This document shows positions 54,201 through 59,977 of a stretch of DNA of 64,000 bases, piece by piece; the first letter of the stretch is position 1, and each line of letters opens with the position of its first letter. Source of the stretch: Cyanoderma ruficeps (Eukaryota; Chordata; Aves; Passeriformes; Timaliidae); contig VZDJ01007755.1 in NCBI GenBank assembly GCA_008694505.1, forward strand, positions 11,740,596-11,804,595. The letters are read 5' to 3'. Both the position numbers and the translations under genes were made by a program. The notes under the pieces are model-generated. The model did not search any database and was not told the DNA's origin. It saw nothing but the letters and a program-made list of their open reading frames with translations.

Positions 54201-55326
54201 ACATGTAACAGAATTTCCTGGAGAAACAGTGGATCGGTTGTAAGAAAAATTAGAGAAGACTGTGAGAAGTGCAGGAATATTGTTGGTATGGTACATCCCT
54301 GACACACTATGGTGCATGGAGCACAGAACTTCATTAGGAACTATAAAAAATTACACTGAAGTGGGGTATGAAGTACATGAGCCCCTGTGTCTGGCTGAGA
54401 TGCAGTTAACTTTTTTTATAGCAGTCTGCATGGTGCTGTGTTTTAGATCCGTGGCTAAAAAAGTGTTGATAACACAGCACTGTTTCAGCTGTTGCTGAAG
54501 AGTGTTTGTACAGCACCTAGGCTTTTTTGTTTCCTACTCTGCTTCCTCTCAGGGTTGTCTGGGGATGGGCAAGAGGCTGGGAGGAGACACAGCAAGGACA
54601 GATGGCCCCACCTGGCCAAAAGGTTAGTTCACATCATATAATGTCATGCTCAGCAATAAAACTGGGGTAGGAAAAGAAGGGGGTGGGGAGTTCTGTCTTC
54701 CAAGGCAGACACTGTTCTACGACTGGCTGGACATCAGTCTGCTTTTGGGAAGTAGGAAGAGCCACCTTTGCATCACTGGTTCTTGGTTTCTGTTGTGAAT
54801 TTTTCTCTCTCTTTCTGTCACCTAATCAAGTCTTTATCTCAAATAATGAATTTCCTTGCTTCTGCTCTCCCTATATTCTCTCCCATTCTACTGGGGGATG
54901 GTTAATTGGAATTAAGCAAGTGTGTGGGAGTTTGGCAGCTGGCTGGGGTCAACCCATTAAAGATACTTCCAAAAAAGATGTAGCTTTTGGAGACCTTTAT
55001 CTCTTCTCATTGTAACCTTTGTATTCCAACATCTTTGTCTTAAGAAGCTACTGAATAAAATAATTCAATCACAAAATCTGATGTAGAAAACCCGTCTTTC
55101 CTGCTTTGGTCAAATCAGCCCGTTTTCGTGCAGTTTTGGTTTCATGATATTAATTTGTGCAATGGAGATTAGAGGTGGAAAGCTTGCATAAATTTTACTG
55201 ACATTGCATAGCAACTGGCTTGGTCTATCACAGCAAAACATTTCCAGGAAGTACTTACGCATTTCTGCAAACAGCTGCCTTCTTTCTGCCATGGTATTTC
55301 CTCTTTTCCCACAATCTTCAATCATT
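183..55326 (-). CDS. DTNA: alpha-dystrobrevin gene, partial (11 coding exons; 3' end outside window)
   Basis: Alpha-dystrobrevin is a cytoplasmic scaffold of the dystrophin-glycoprotein complex at muscle membranes, neuromuscular junctions and synapses. In the full protein it binds dystrophin through a coiled coil and also binds syntrophins. Eleven exons on the minus strand join in phase to give about 394 residues: EF-hand-like regions (roughly 16-232), a ZZ zinc finger (about 238-292), then the variable spliced region. Paralogue choice rests on remembered human sequences: the start reads [17 protein letters not shown], and AQDLDRIR and LNLAHIV are the alpha forms, unlike beta-dystrobrevin. 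Pro121, mutated in a human left-ventricular non-compaction family, is retained. All eleven visible introns with both ends in the window begin GT and end AG. No frameshift or internal stop is seen. The syntrophin-binding and coiled-coil exons would lie to the left of position 1. The span given includes introns; exon coordinates are listed separately. Confidence 0.96.
273..2166 (-). other. DTNA intron between exons 9 and 10
   Basis: This intron is 1,894 bp. I did not find the human-type exon encoding the KLLARAAPAFLKGKG segment here, so it is absent, too diverged, or skipped in this lineage. The intron holds the candidate polyadenylation signal at 366-371 and a possible alternative acceptor at 2063/2062, discussed in the findings. 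No repeat was recognised. Confidence 0.7.
366..371 (-). terminator. candidate intronic polyadenylation signal (AATAAA, minus strand)
   Basis: The minus strand has AATAAA at 371-366, with a second TTTATTG stretch next to it. A U/GU-rich element (ctctgtgtattcttttt) lies about 35-50 bases further downstream at about 316-332. This arrangement resembles a polyadenylation site and could end a short alpha-dystrobrevin mRNA between exons 9 and 10. The motif is common by chance in AT-rich introns and it lies only about 95 bases before exon 10, so the call is tentative. Confidence 0.22.
2167..2247 (-). CDS. DTNA: DTNA coding exon 9 (residues 337-364)
   Basis: This 81-bp exon follows a ttgcctttcag acceptor. 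It starts with G, completing Val334 if spliced to exon 8 or Trp337 if spliced to the microexon. It encodes [20 protein letters not shown] and then SPFANR, ends in AG, and has a GTGAGT donor. Human reads SVPSSGSPFITRS as I recall, so this copy lacks one Ser and has AN for IT. If the donor were not used, the read-through frame would end one codon later at TGA (2165-2163). Confidence 0.93.
2248..6840 (-). other. DTNA introns flanking the microexon
   Basis: The stretch is 2248-3687 (1,440 bp) and 3697-6840 (3,144 bp) around the 9-nt microexon at 3688-3696. It is AT-rich, with a short TTTA run near 3464-3478 and a C-run near 6052-6063. No interspersed repeat or other exon was recognised. Confidence 0.75.
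3688..3696 (-). CDS. DTNA: DTNA 9-nt microexon (Asp-Thr-Trp insert)
   Basis: The minus strand reads ...ctgcctgcaaaag|AGATACTTG|gtgagta. Inserted between exons 8 and 9 it gives GT|A GAT ACT TG|G, that is Val-Asp-Thr-Trp, then Pro-Pro-Arg-Pro. Human isoforms that I recall contain exactly this DTW insertion before [10 protein letters not shown]. Both splice sites are canonical AG/GT and the phases fit on both sides. The acceptor pyrimidine tract is weak, which is consistent with regulated inclusion. Skipping it removes three residues without a frameshift. It is far too short for ORF-based gene finding and was found by searching for the missing codons. Confidence 0.85.
6841..6965 (-). CDS. DTNA: DTNA coding exon 8 (residues 293-334)
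   Basis: This 125-bp exon follows a gttcctcccag acceptor in phase 0. It encodes [20 protein letters not shown] and then [21 protein letters not shown], plus GT of Val334, before a GTAAGT donor. The stretch is identical to human alpha-dystrobrevin as I remember it and differs from the beta paralogue (which has LSHAISKSLGC). It links the ZZ finger to the alternatively spliced region. The phase-2 end can join either the microexon at 3688-3696 or exon 9. Confidence 0.95.
6966..9424 (-). other. DTNA intron 7
   Basis: This is 2,459 bp between the ZZ-finger exon and exon 8. Base composition rises in GC toward the ZZ exon (about 9115-9424). I recognised no repeat or exon in it. The open frames at 7008-7519 show no similarity to a known protein. 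Confidence 0.8.
9425..9591 (-). CDS. DTNA: DTNA coding exon 7 (ZZ zinc finger, residues 237-292)
   Basis: This 167-bp exon encodes the whole ZZ-type zinc finger, which binds two zinc ions and, in dystrophin relatives, supports protein contacts at the membrane complex. The expected ligands are all present: Cys243, Cys246, Cys258, Cys261, Cys267, Cys270, His280 and His284, spaced C-x2-C-x11-C-x2-C-x5-C-x2-C-x9-H-x3-H. The acceptor is ctcccgcacag, completing Val237 (G|TC), and the donor is GTAAGG after Trp292 (phase 0). Ser277 replaces the Gly I recall in human. The open frame runs on past both splice sites (9110-9751), but those extensions are intron. Confidence 0.97.
9592..11584 (-). other. 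DTNA intron 6
   Basis: This is 1,993 bp. It contains a CR1 LINE 3' end at about 9895-10324 on the plus strand, antisense to DTNA. The remainder has no recognised feature. Confidence 0.85.
9895..10324 (+). repeat. CR1 LINE 3' fragment
   Basis: The sequence follows the 3' end of the avian CR1 element. It has the landmarks gagggctacaaagat, ggctgagagagttgttcagc, ctggagaagagaaagcttcag and tttactgtgaggatggtgaag, then ggtcccttccaacccaaact, and it closes on attctgtgatag, the CR1-type terminal octamer region. It is 5'-truncated, as most CR1 copies are, with small deletions, and is clearly an old non-functional copy. It lies in a DTNA intron in antisense orientation. The 5' boundary is approximate. 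Confidence 0.9.
11585..11690 (-). CDS. DTNA: DTNA coding exon 6 (residues 202-237)
   Basis: This 106-bp exon in phase 0 lies after a gagcag acceptor. It encodes 35 residues, from [18 protein letters not shown] through [17 protein letters not shown], plus the G of Val237 before a GTAAGT donor. It ends the second EF-hand-like region and leads into the ZZ finger. The [16 protein letters not shown] segment is a family hallmark. Thr at residue 208 replaces the Gly I recall in human. The exon has no long open frame around it and is recognised only by homology and splice sites. Confidence 0.94.
11691..15925 (-). other. DTNA intron 5
   Basis: This is 4,235 bp of AT-rich intron. I saw only a short imperfect tandem duplication near 15290-15340 (agtgtacctatggagt twice, about 28 bp apart). 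No interspersed repeat or exon was recognised. Confidence 0.8.
15926..16080 (-). CDS. DTNA: DTNA coding exon 5 (residues 150-201, EF-hand-like region 2)
   Basis: This 155-bp exon starts with AT after a tctcccccctcag acceptor, completing Tyr150. It encodes 51 residues from [18 protein letters not shown] to [11 protein letters not shown] and ends in phase 0 at a GTAAAT donor. It contains the conserved [17 protein letters not shown] segment of dystrophin-family second EF-hand regions. Met replaces the Gln I recall in human GRYDQF, and Lys replaces Arg in EQSARSC. Confidence 0.95.
16081..17574 (-). other. DTNA intron 4
   Basis: This 1,494-bp intron is short and AT-rich, with no recognised repeat or exon. 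Confidence 0.85.
17575..17660 (-). CDS. DTNA: DTNA coding exon 4 (residues 121-150)
   Basis: This 86-bp exon follows a tttaaacag acceptor and begins with G, completing Pro121 (CC|G). It encodes [18 protein letters not shown] and then [10 protein letters not shown], and ends with the T of Tyr150 at a GTAAGT donor. It links the first and second EF-hand-like regions. The encoded residues appear identical to the mammalian protein. The next intron is only 1,494 bp. Confidence 0.95.
19847..19921. repeat. (TA)n(TGTA)n microsatellite
   Basis: About 14 bp of alternating TA is followed by about 15 units of the tetranucleotide TGTA/ATGT, nearly uninterrupted except for one ATGC. A run of this length and purity is expected to vary in length between individuals. 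It is noncoding; the cysteine/methionine/tyrosine-repeat open frames it creates on both strands are artefacts. Confidence 0.95.
22780..22880 (-). repeat. CR1-like LINE fragment
   Basis: Read on the minus strand, the segment contains catccagagggactcagcagg, aagcaggcccatgggg and gaggtttagcaaggcc followed by aagtgtgaggtgctgca. This matches the CR1 region after the reverse-transcriptase domain as I recall it (consensus gaggttcaacaaggccaagtg and ggtcctgca). It is short, diverged and lacks the 3' end. Boundaries are uncertain. Confidence 0.6.
24893..25106 (-). CDS. DTNA: DTNA coding exon 3 (residues 50-121, EF-hand-like region 1)
   Basis: This 214-bp exon opens with TG, completing Leu50, and encodes 70 residues from [15 protein letters not shown] to [11 protein letters not shown]. 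It closes with CC of Pro121 at a GTAAGT donor. It forms the core of the first EF-hand-like domain, which is helical and generally thought not to bind calcium. The segments [17 protein letters not shown] and HQINVEQ differ from the human version I recall by a few mostly conservative changes, as expected for an orthologue under purifying selection. Confidence 0.95.
26028..26112 (+). repeat. A19 run followed by a 28-bp tandem duplication
   Basis: Nineteen A residues (26028-26046) precede two near-identical units, 26056-26083 and 26084-26112. Each reads gg(a)tgcaaattctc, then a T-run of 9-11, then caccag. It is most simply a local slippage or duplication event. The A-run could mark a retroposed sequence, but no source gene or target-site duplication was recognised. 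Confidence 0.7.
26560..27749 (+). mobile_element. endogenous-retrovirus LTR (avian/passerine type), probably solo
   Basis: The stretch resembles a known family of long avian LTRs. It has the repeated phrase in which a short G-rich run is followed by cccatgctggagcag, the segment gtctctgggataacatattt, an AATAAA signal at 27567-27572, and a 3' end reading gtcaacccactaca. The orientation is plus, antisense to DTNA. No gag, pol or env similarity was recognised on either side, so it is probably a solo LTR left by recombination, or a truncated copy. The 5' boundary is approximate and no clear target-site duplication was found. The 217-aa open frame on its minus strand is not a retroviral protein that I recognise. 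Confidence 0.75.
31598..31665 (+). repeat. imperfect AT-rich tandem duplication
   Basis: The phrase ttattacttttataatga occurs twice about 35 bp apart with an intervening variant. It is a simple local duplication in AT-rich intron with no sign of function. Confidence 0.6.
33237..33462 (+). repeat. CR1 LINE 3' fragment
   Basis: The segment contains aagaagaaacttctcactg, ggtggtgaagcactggaac, aggttgcccagagaagttg, ggatgacccatccctgg and gagcaacctggtctaa, then aaggtccctttcaaccca, ending in tatgattctatgat, the CR1 terminal repeat. It is relatively little diverged from the consensus I recall and is 5'-truncated. Confidence 0.93.
33481..33700 (+). repeat. older CR1 LINE 3' fragment, directly downstream of the previous one
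   Basis: A second, more decayed copy in the same orientation contains ctcagggataggacagc, aaattgaaatacaggaaa, gattttccctgtgaggatt and gctatggagtctccatcc, then ctgagcaatctgctgtag. Since the younger copy at 33237-33462 abuts it, either that copy inserted next to or into it, or the two landed independently. Boundaries are approximate. Confidence 0.8.
35072..35116 (+). repeat. 22-bp AT-rich direct repeat
   Basis: Two adjacent copies of a unit reading tatataaaatgaaataataa, the second running into an A-run. It is a local tandem duplication without other signal. Confidence 0.7.
35700..36130. promoter_or_regulatory. CpG-rich patch in intron 2
   Basis: About 30 CpG dinucleotides can be counted across roughly 430 bp, for example in aacgcgagacgcgcc, gccagccggcgggac and gagatagcgcgaatg. 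The AT-rich intron around it has almost none. The patch is not part of an LTR or CR1 that I recognise. It could be a small CpG island marking an alternative promoter or enhancer, or a decayed GC-rich element. No TATA box or first exon could be assigned, so function is unproven. Confidence 0.4.
39195..39414 (+). repeat. CR1 LINE 3' fragment
   Basis: Landmarks are aggaatttatttactggaag, ggagtcaccacccctggga, gtgttcaagaaatgcctgga and gtcaaaggttggacttgatg. They are followed by gatcttggaggtcttttcc and a terminal tgtgattctgtg. This is the CR1 3' end of the group that carries the ttggacttgatgatcttgg phrase. It is 5'-truncated and in the same plus orientation as the neighbouring CR1 copies. Confidence 0.92.
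40201..40241 (+). repeat. (ATA/ATG)n microsatellite
   Basis: A compound trinucleotide repeat, ATA units interrupted by a block of ATG/ATGATG and one ACA, about 41 bp. Likely length-variable, noncoding. Confidence 0.9.
42061..42114. repeat. 54-bp near-perfect palindrome without spacer
   Basis: Twenty-seven-base arms meet at the centre of tgccatggca, with no loop. Pairing positions that sum to 84175 gives 25 complementary pairs out of 27; the two mismatches are 42079/42096 (C-C) and 42063/42112 (C-A). Both arms contain gtgacagtgaata or its complement. Such a structure could extrude a cruciform in DNA or fold into a hairpin in RNA on either strand. No mobile-element ends or duplicated flanks were recognised. 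Confidence 0.9.
43780..45218 (-). mobile_element. endogenous-retrovirus-type LTR, about 1.4 kb, minus orientation
   Basis: The block begins tgttgtggttttgg and ends ccaacacaaca, so its termini are imperfect inverted repeats of the TG...CA retroviral kind. On the minus strand an AATAAA lies near the low-coordinate end (ttaataaactata, about 43920-43930), as expected for an LTR transcribed on the minus strand. The flanks show only a short match (atgg before 43780, tgg after 45218), too short to be sure of a target-site duplication. No internal retroviral gene is present, so it reads as a solo LTR. The GC-rich part (about 44700-45030) gives long open frames that are not recognised proteins. Confidence 0.7.
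49495..49575 (-). CDS. DTNA: DTNA coding exon 2 (residues 23-50)
   Basis: This 81-bp exon begins after a ttccactag acceptor with GG, completing Arg23 (C|GG). It encodes 26 residues from [17 protein letters not shown] to KKCN and ends with the T of Leu50 before a GTAAGT donor. It starts the first EF-hand-like region shared by dystrophin and the dystrobrevins. The encoded stretch is identical to the human alpha form as I remember it. Beta-dystrobrevin has QNFDVIR in place of QDLDRIR, which supports the paralogue call. Confidence 0.95.
53540..53821 (-). repeat. CR1 LINE 3' fragment, minus orientation
   Basis: The plus strand begins with tgaatcacagaatatcctga, then ttggaagggacccacaag, and continues with tggggagcctgttccagtgc, tgggtgaagaacctttctc and cctgtcactgggcaccag. 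This is the reverse complement of the CR1 3' end, so the element lies on the minus strand, the same direction as DTNA. It is 5'-truncated. Confidence 0.93.
54386..54956 (+). mobile_element. solo LTR, avian ERVL-like family, copy A
   Basis: It starts tgtgtctggctgagatgcag and includes ggtgctgtgttttagat, gttgataacacagcactg, tttcagctgttgctga and a TATA-like region (atgctcagcaataaaactgg). It ends ggctggggtcaaccca. These features match a widespread avian LTR family that I recall, in which the order is a gctgtgttttgga-type phrase, gttgataacacag, a hypoxanthine-poor middle, then tttatctcaa and ggctggggt. There is no internal retroviral sequence, so it is a solo LTR. No target-site duplication is evident. 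The orientation is antisense to DTNA. Confidence 0.78.
55259..55326 (-). CDS. DTNA: DTNA coding exon 1 (start codon, residues 1-23)
   Basis: The acceptor (ttttgtcttccag) is followed by a single A and then the ATG at 55325-55323, so the upstream Kozak bases come from a 5' UTR exon outside the window. The exon encodes 22 residues plus the first base of Arg23 and ends at a perfect GTAAGT donor (phase 1). The start is chosen because it matches the family N terminus, [17 protein letters not shown]. An in-frame ATG 18 bases further upstream lies inside the intron. Residue 5 is Cys where I recall Ser in human. The exon sits between two LTRs of one family (54386-54956 and 59400-59977). Confidence 0.93.
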
Positions 55327-58300
55327 CTGGAAGACAAAATCACGTGAAAACATTAAGTATTATTCCCAGACAGAACATACGTACATAAGCATCCAAAACT
55401 GATCTGGAAGAACCTTTGAGGTTGACTGGAGCCCCACGTGTATCTGATGCCTTTTGCCAGCCTCTCTGTGGCGTGGTTTGTGGAGAACCTGGTCCCCAAA
55501 CTGTCCTCCATTCTCTGGATTCTGCTTTCAAGCATTTGTTCCCCCCCCCCGCCCCTCTCTCCCAAAGGCAGTGTTCAGTTTTTCTGCTTGATGTAACTAA
55601 CTGGCTTACATAACACAAGCTCTGAAATTCATTTTAGGTTTTCTTAAATAAGGAATCCTCAGTTTAAATTATGTAAGAGAGAAGAAATCATAAAAGATTT
55701 GGATATTATTTTATAGTCTCAAAAACTATGTTCTAGCCAACTCTATGTGGAGGAGACAAAAAAAATAACAAACAGCAATTAAATCTCTAGTCCATAACAT
55801 AATGCATGTTATTTACCCGAGCAAAGCCTCTCCCAATATTCATTCAAATTCAGGACGGTATATCTCTGATTAAATGAGTTTCACAAAAAGGCTCAGAAGT
55901 AAGAATATATTTTCCTTCTCTTTTTAGATGAAAAAATCTTTCGACTATTTTGAAGAGCACTACTGCTATGGATAGAGCAGAGAGAACAGTGACAGCTTCT
56001 CTCACAGCCAGCATTCAAACCATAAAAGACTAATGCTTTCAGAGTGAAGATAAACATCTTCAGCAGCACTCAAAAAATTAAAACTAGTGTCAGCATCACC
56101 ACTTCCTATGGGTAATTACCCTGTCGAACCAATATCCTTTCCTGCCTGCCAAGTCTGGTTAGAACTTCTGACCAGCATTTTAATCTACATCCTCATGTCA
56201 ACTAGACTGTGTAAAGTAACATCACAGTACCTAGGTTATAAATGAGATGTTCTAGAGAAGCCTGCAATCAAAAATATTGCACTATGCCCCATAGCAAACC
56301 TCCATATGTAAACAACAAGAAGGATAAAAGTACTGGATGCTGAAGTCTACCATCACCAAAGAACTCAAGATAAAAAACCAGTTTCCTTTTATTTCCCAAA
56401 GACAGAAAGGCAATCACCTAACAAGTGTTTTGTTGTGTGGGGTGTTTTTTTTCTTCCCTTTCAAAATGCACCGTTCAAAGGAAGTGGTGGTACATTATAA
56501 CTGCTTTTTCCAAATAGCCTGTTCAATTCTCAGAGTACTGATAAAGACTCTGCTAAAGTGCTATCTAAGGTGGACATTTTGTGAAGTGAGCAGCGTCCCA
56601 CTAAGAAGTGGACAAAGGGTATGGATGCAGCCTCTTTGCAGGGATATTCAAGTTCACCTCATATTCAACTATGCTCTCATTTGTCTGGGAGTGATAGGGA
56701 TGTCCTTAGCATGGCATTAAGTCTGAGCTAATATATCCTCCCTTTTCTGCAGAGACAACAGCTCTCAGGATAGTGTTTTACAGAAGCGGTCACTCAGCCT
56801 CTGATCTGAGGTAGCTGGTGTCTTGCTAGCTTGGAGGTATCAGGGAAGACTCAAACCTCTCTGGAAAATGAGACAGCTCAAGATATGCCAGGCCCAACCA
56901 CCATCTGAATTAGACAGCAAGAAGTAATATTTTTTTTACATGAATCAGCCTTAAATCTCTGCCCATATAAGATTAAAAGCAATATAATTCCACTAACCAT
57001 GGATTGAGTTCCCCACTCCTTTCTGTTTCTAATAAAACTCACAGAAACTCAAATTTGCCATGGGAAATGCCCAGATCTCGTGGGACATGTGGGTTAATAA
57101 AGATAACATCTTTTACAAAAAGATAATACATTTTACTGGGCAGGGCAGTTGAGTGAATATTTCAGACGAAACACCATTTTTGATTACTATTTATTACTTG
57201 TAGAGTTGGTTATAGGCCACCACAATTTTCTCCGACTCCTCCTACATTCAGCATTATTTCACAAACAATGTGCAACTTGTTTTCAGACTACATACTACTT
57301 GTGTTATTTGACTGAGATTGGTTTAATTTGATTTTGGCACAAGGATGACATCATCTTCCACTTCTTGAGAAAACTGACACTTAAATCTTACAGATGTTTC
57401 TCTAGTTAATAATTTGCTGTTTTCATTCCACCAATGTTCCCTAACATTTGTGAAGTAATTACTGGTCTCAGAGTGATTGCTACAAATTTTATTGAAAATA
57501 TAAGGGGTGCAACTTTATTCTCACTTGCCTCATATTGCCACCTGGAGAAAAATATTCCTTAGCTATTGCTTTTGAATATCTTGCAGAACATGGAATGTGG
57601 CTCACCTGTGACCTTACTGACCATGTGGAAGAATTTTACCAGTCAAAATTAAGTAACAAAAAGTATTTTTCAAATTATGCAAATTGTACAGTATGTTTTC
57701 CACTTCCTTCAGAAAACCTGTTCTAAAAGTGTCCCTTCAGTAGGGGGGAAATAATAATTCTTTAACTGGTTTTCTGTTTTCTGCAATTCATCCTCCCTTT
57801 ACTTCTACTGTTTATATCTCCTCATATAAAAATGTTCCCTGGACCTGATCATCATTTTTCAGAATGTCCCATTATCTTCTGAAATTGAATCACCCTTTTC
57901 ACTGCTAGGGCTTATGGGGATTACCAGGCCTGACAAATAACTTTATGAACACACAACTCAGGCTTCCTCGGAGAAGGAAGGAACTTCATATTTATGTTTT
58001 TAGGACTCTTCTTGCAATAGATATTTTGCAGATTTTAAAAGAGCCTTCACCCCAAATGACAATCCTAAAATTCTCTGTAATAGGTATATGCCATTAAGCT
58101 AATGAGAACATTAGTGGTGGCAGTATTTTCAGACATACATTCTATCCCTCTTTCCTATCTTTTCCTGATAGAAGAAAAGTGCTAGATGATGCTCATCTAC
58201 AAGGGTATTGGTACTTTTGAGTCGCCATTGACAGGAATTCACTCAGCCTCACCTTCCAAGCTTTTCACATGCATTTTTAACTCCAGAATGTGCTACAGCC

Positions 58301-58418
58301 CAGGCTCGACTAATGCTATTGTCAAGGTTCCGGGCATCTCCCTTTTCAGCCTTGTTCCCTGTGACCCAGCTCACAGGTACACAGCTCTACCCTTCAACTC
58401 ACTCCTCCTTGGAGCCCA

Positions 58419-58490
58419 GATGTGTTCACCTCAGTCTCTGACTCCTGCCTGGAGTCCAGGATGTGTTCACCTCAGTCCCTGGAGCTGTAT
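58419..58490 (+). repeat. short direct duplication, about 45-bp period
   Basis: The phrase gatgtgttcacctcagtc occurs at about 58419 and again at about 58460, each followed by c/t-ctg and ctggag phrases. It is a small local tandem duplication with no recognised function. Confidence 0.7.
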
Positions 58491-59399
58491 GTTCCAGTAT
58501 TTCTCAGTTTGCTCACAGCACACATCATGCCACAGAAAAAAAAGTACAGTTTGTTCTACATGGGAGAAAAGCAAATCTTGAAGGAAACTTTAATGTGTTT
58601 TACAAAAAAGAATACATTTCCAGAGACATAATTTTGAAAATTATTAATTAATGTATACATTTCTCATAGTAAGGATTAAACTATATTTGTCTTCTGTGGA
58701 TTCCTTTCACTATCTTTTTCCCTTTACTTTTCTTACCAGGAAATAGTTCCTTCACTGCAGGTAAGGAGAACACCTGTTGTGCATCTAATTAAAATTCTAG
58801 TCACAAGCTAATTAGTAAGGTACCAATTAGAATGGTATTAAGGCTTCAATATATTACAGACGTTCCAAAGCAGAAATCATTCCAGGCGTGAGGTTTCTAG
58901 CCTCTGAAACAGATATTGTGAATGTTTCATTTTTACCTATGTTTCAGGCTGAAAACTTTTATGACATTAGTAGTGCCAGAAAGAAAAGAATAAATAAACA
59001 AAGAATAGTTTTATTGGAACTATTTTGACTACAATTTCATCTTCATGCTTATCGTGTATCAGAAGCATAATTGGTCTCATTTTTAATATACTTTTCTGGT
59101 TTATAAAATGTAGGTGGGAATATCATATAATATGCATAAGATGAGAACTAAATGCCTCATTTATCTTTCTTTTGCTGTTGTGCTACTTGGATTATGAGCA
59201 CTGCAATAATCTCTCTCACAAATAAGTGTTTTTCTTGTTTCAGTATTTATATGGTAAATAATATATTATAATGACCCCTACTATATGTCATTCTTTTCAT
59301 AAATAGTATATTTCCATTACATCTCTGTTGAGCTGTGTCTGTGCATGATAAAAGGAATGCATACTACATTTATATCATTAGCTCCAAAAAACCAATCTA

Positions 59400-59977
59400 T
59401 GCTGGTTTAGGCTGGCATAGAGTTAATTTTATTCCTAGTAGCTGGTACAGTGCTGTGTTTTGGATTCAGTCTGTTGATAATACATGGACGTTTTAGCTGT
59501 TGCTAAGTTGTGCCTACCCTAAGTCAAGGACTTCTCAGTTTCCCAGGCTCTGCCAGTCAGCAGGTGCACAAACGACTGGAAGGGAGCATGGCCAGGACAG
59601 CTGACCCAAACTGGCCAAAGAGATATTCCATACCACACGGCATCTTGCCCACTACATAAACTGGAGACAGTTGGCTGGGAGGTGCCAATCACTGCTCAGA
59701 GATGGGCTGGGCTTTGGTCAGTCAGTGGGTGGTGATCCACTGTATTGGGTATCACTTACTTACCTTGGGTCGTACTCCTCTCTCTGTCTCATTATTATTA
59801 CCTCTCTCTGTCTCACTATTATTATTATATTTTGCTTTGTTTCAATTATTGTTTGTATCTCAATCCATGAGTTTCACTTTTTTTTCCCTGACTCTACCTA
59901 CTGGTGGGGGTGGGGATGGTGGTGGAATAAGCAAGCAGTTGCATGTGACAGTTTACAGCTGGGGTAAAACCACCACA
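59400..59977 (+). mobile_element. solo LTR, avian ERVL-like family, copy B
   Basis: It starts tgctggtttaggctggcata and then gagttaattttattcctagt. It includes cagtgctgtgttttggatt, ggacagctgacccaaactgg and ccaaagagatattccatacc, and ends ggggtaaaaccaccaca. It is the same family as the LTR at 54386-54956 and in the same orientation, though visibly diverged from it. Inside it, a 26-bp unit (cctctctctgtctca plus attattatta) is tandemly duplicated at about 59778-59828. No retroviral genes adjoin it. Confidence 0.82.

Larger units (their letters stand above)
49576..55258 (-). other. DTNA intron 1
   Basis: This is 5,683 bp between the start-codon exon and exon 2. It carries a CR1 fragment at 53540-53821 in sense orientation to DTNA and an LTR at about 54386-54956. 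The remaining sequence shows nothing recognisable. Confidence 0.85.

Noticed and set aside
54683..55015. 110-codon plus-strand frame
   Set aside because: It lies mostly in the LTR at 54386-54956 and resembles no retroviral or cellular protein I recognise.
58186..58581. 131-codon plus-strand frame with overlapping frames at 58422-58651
   Set aside because: The frames come from a local tandem duplication in intron and have no recognisable similarity or splice context.
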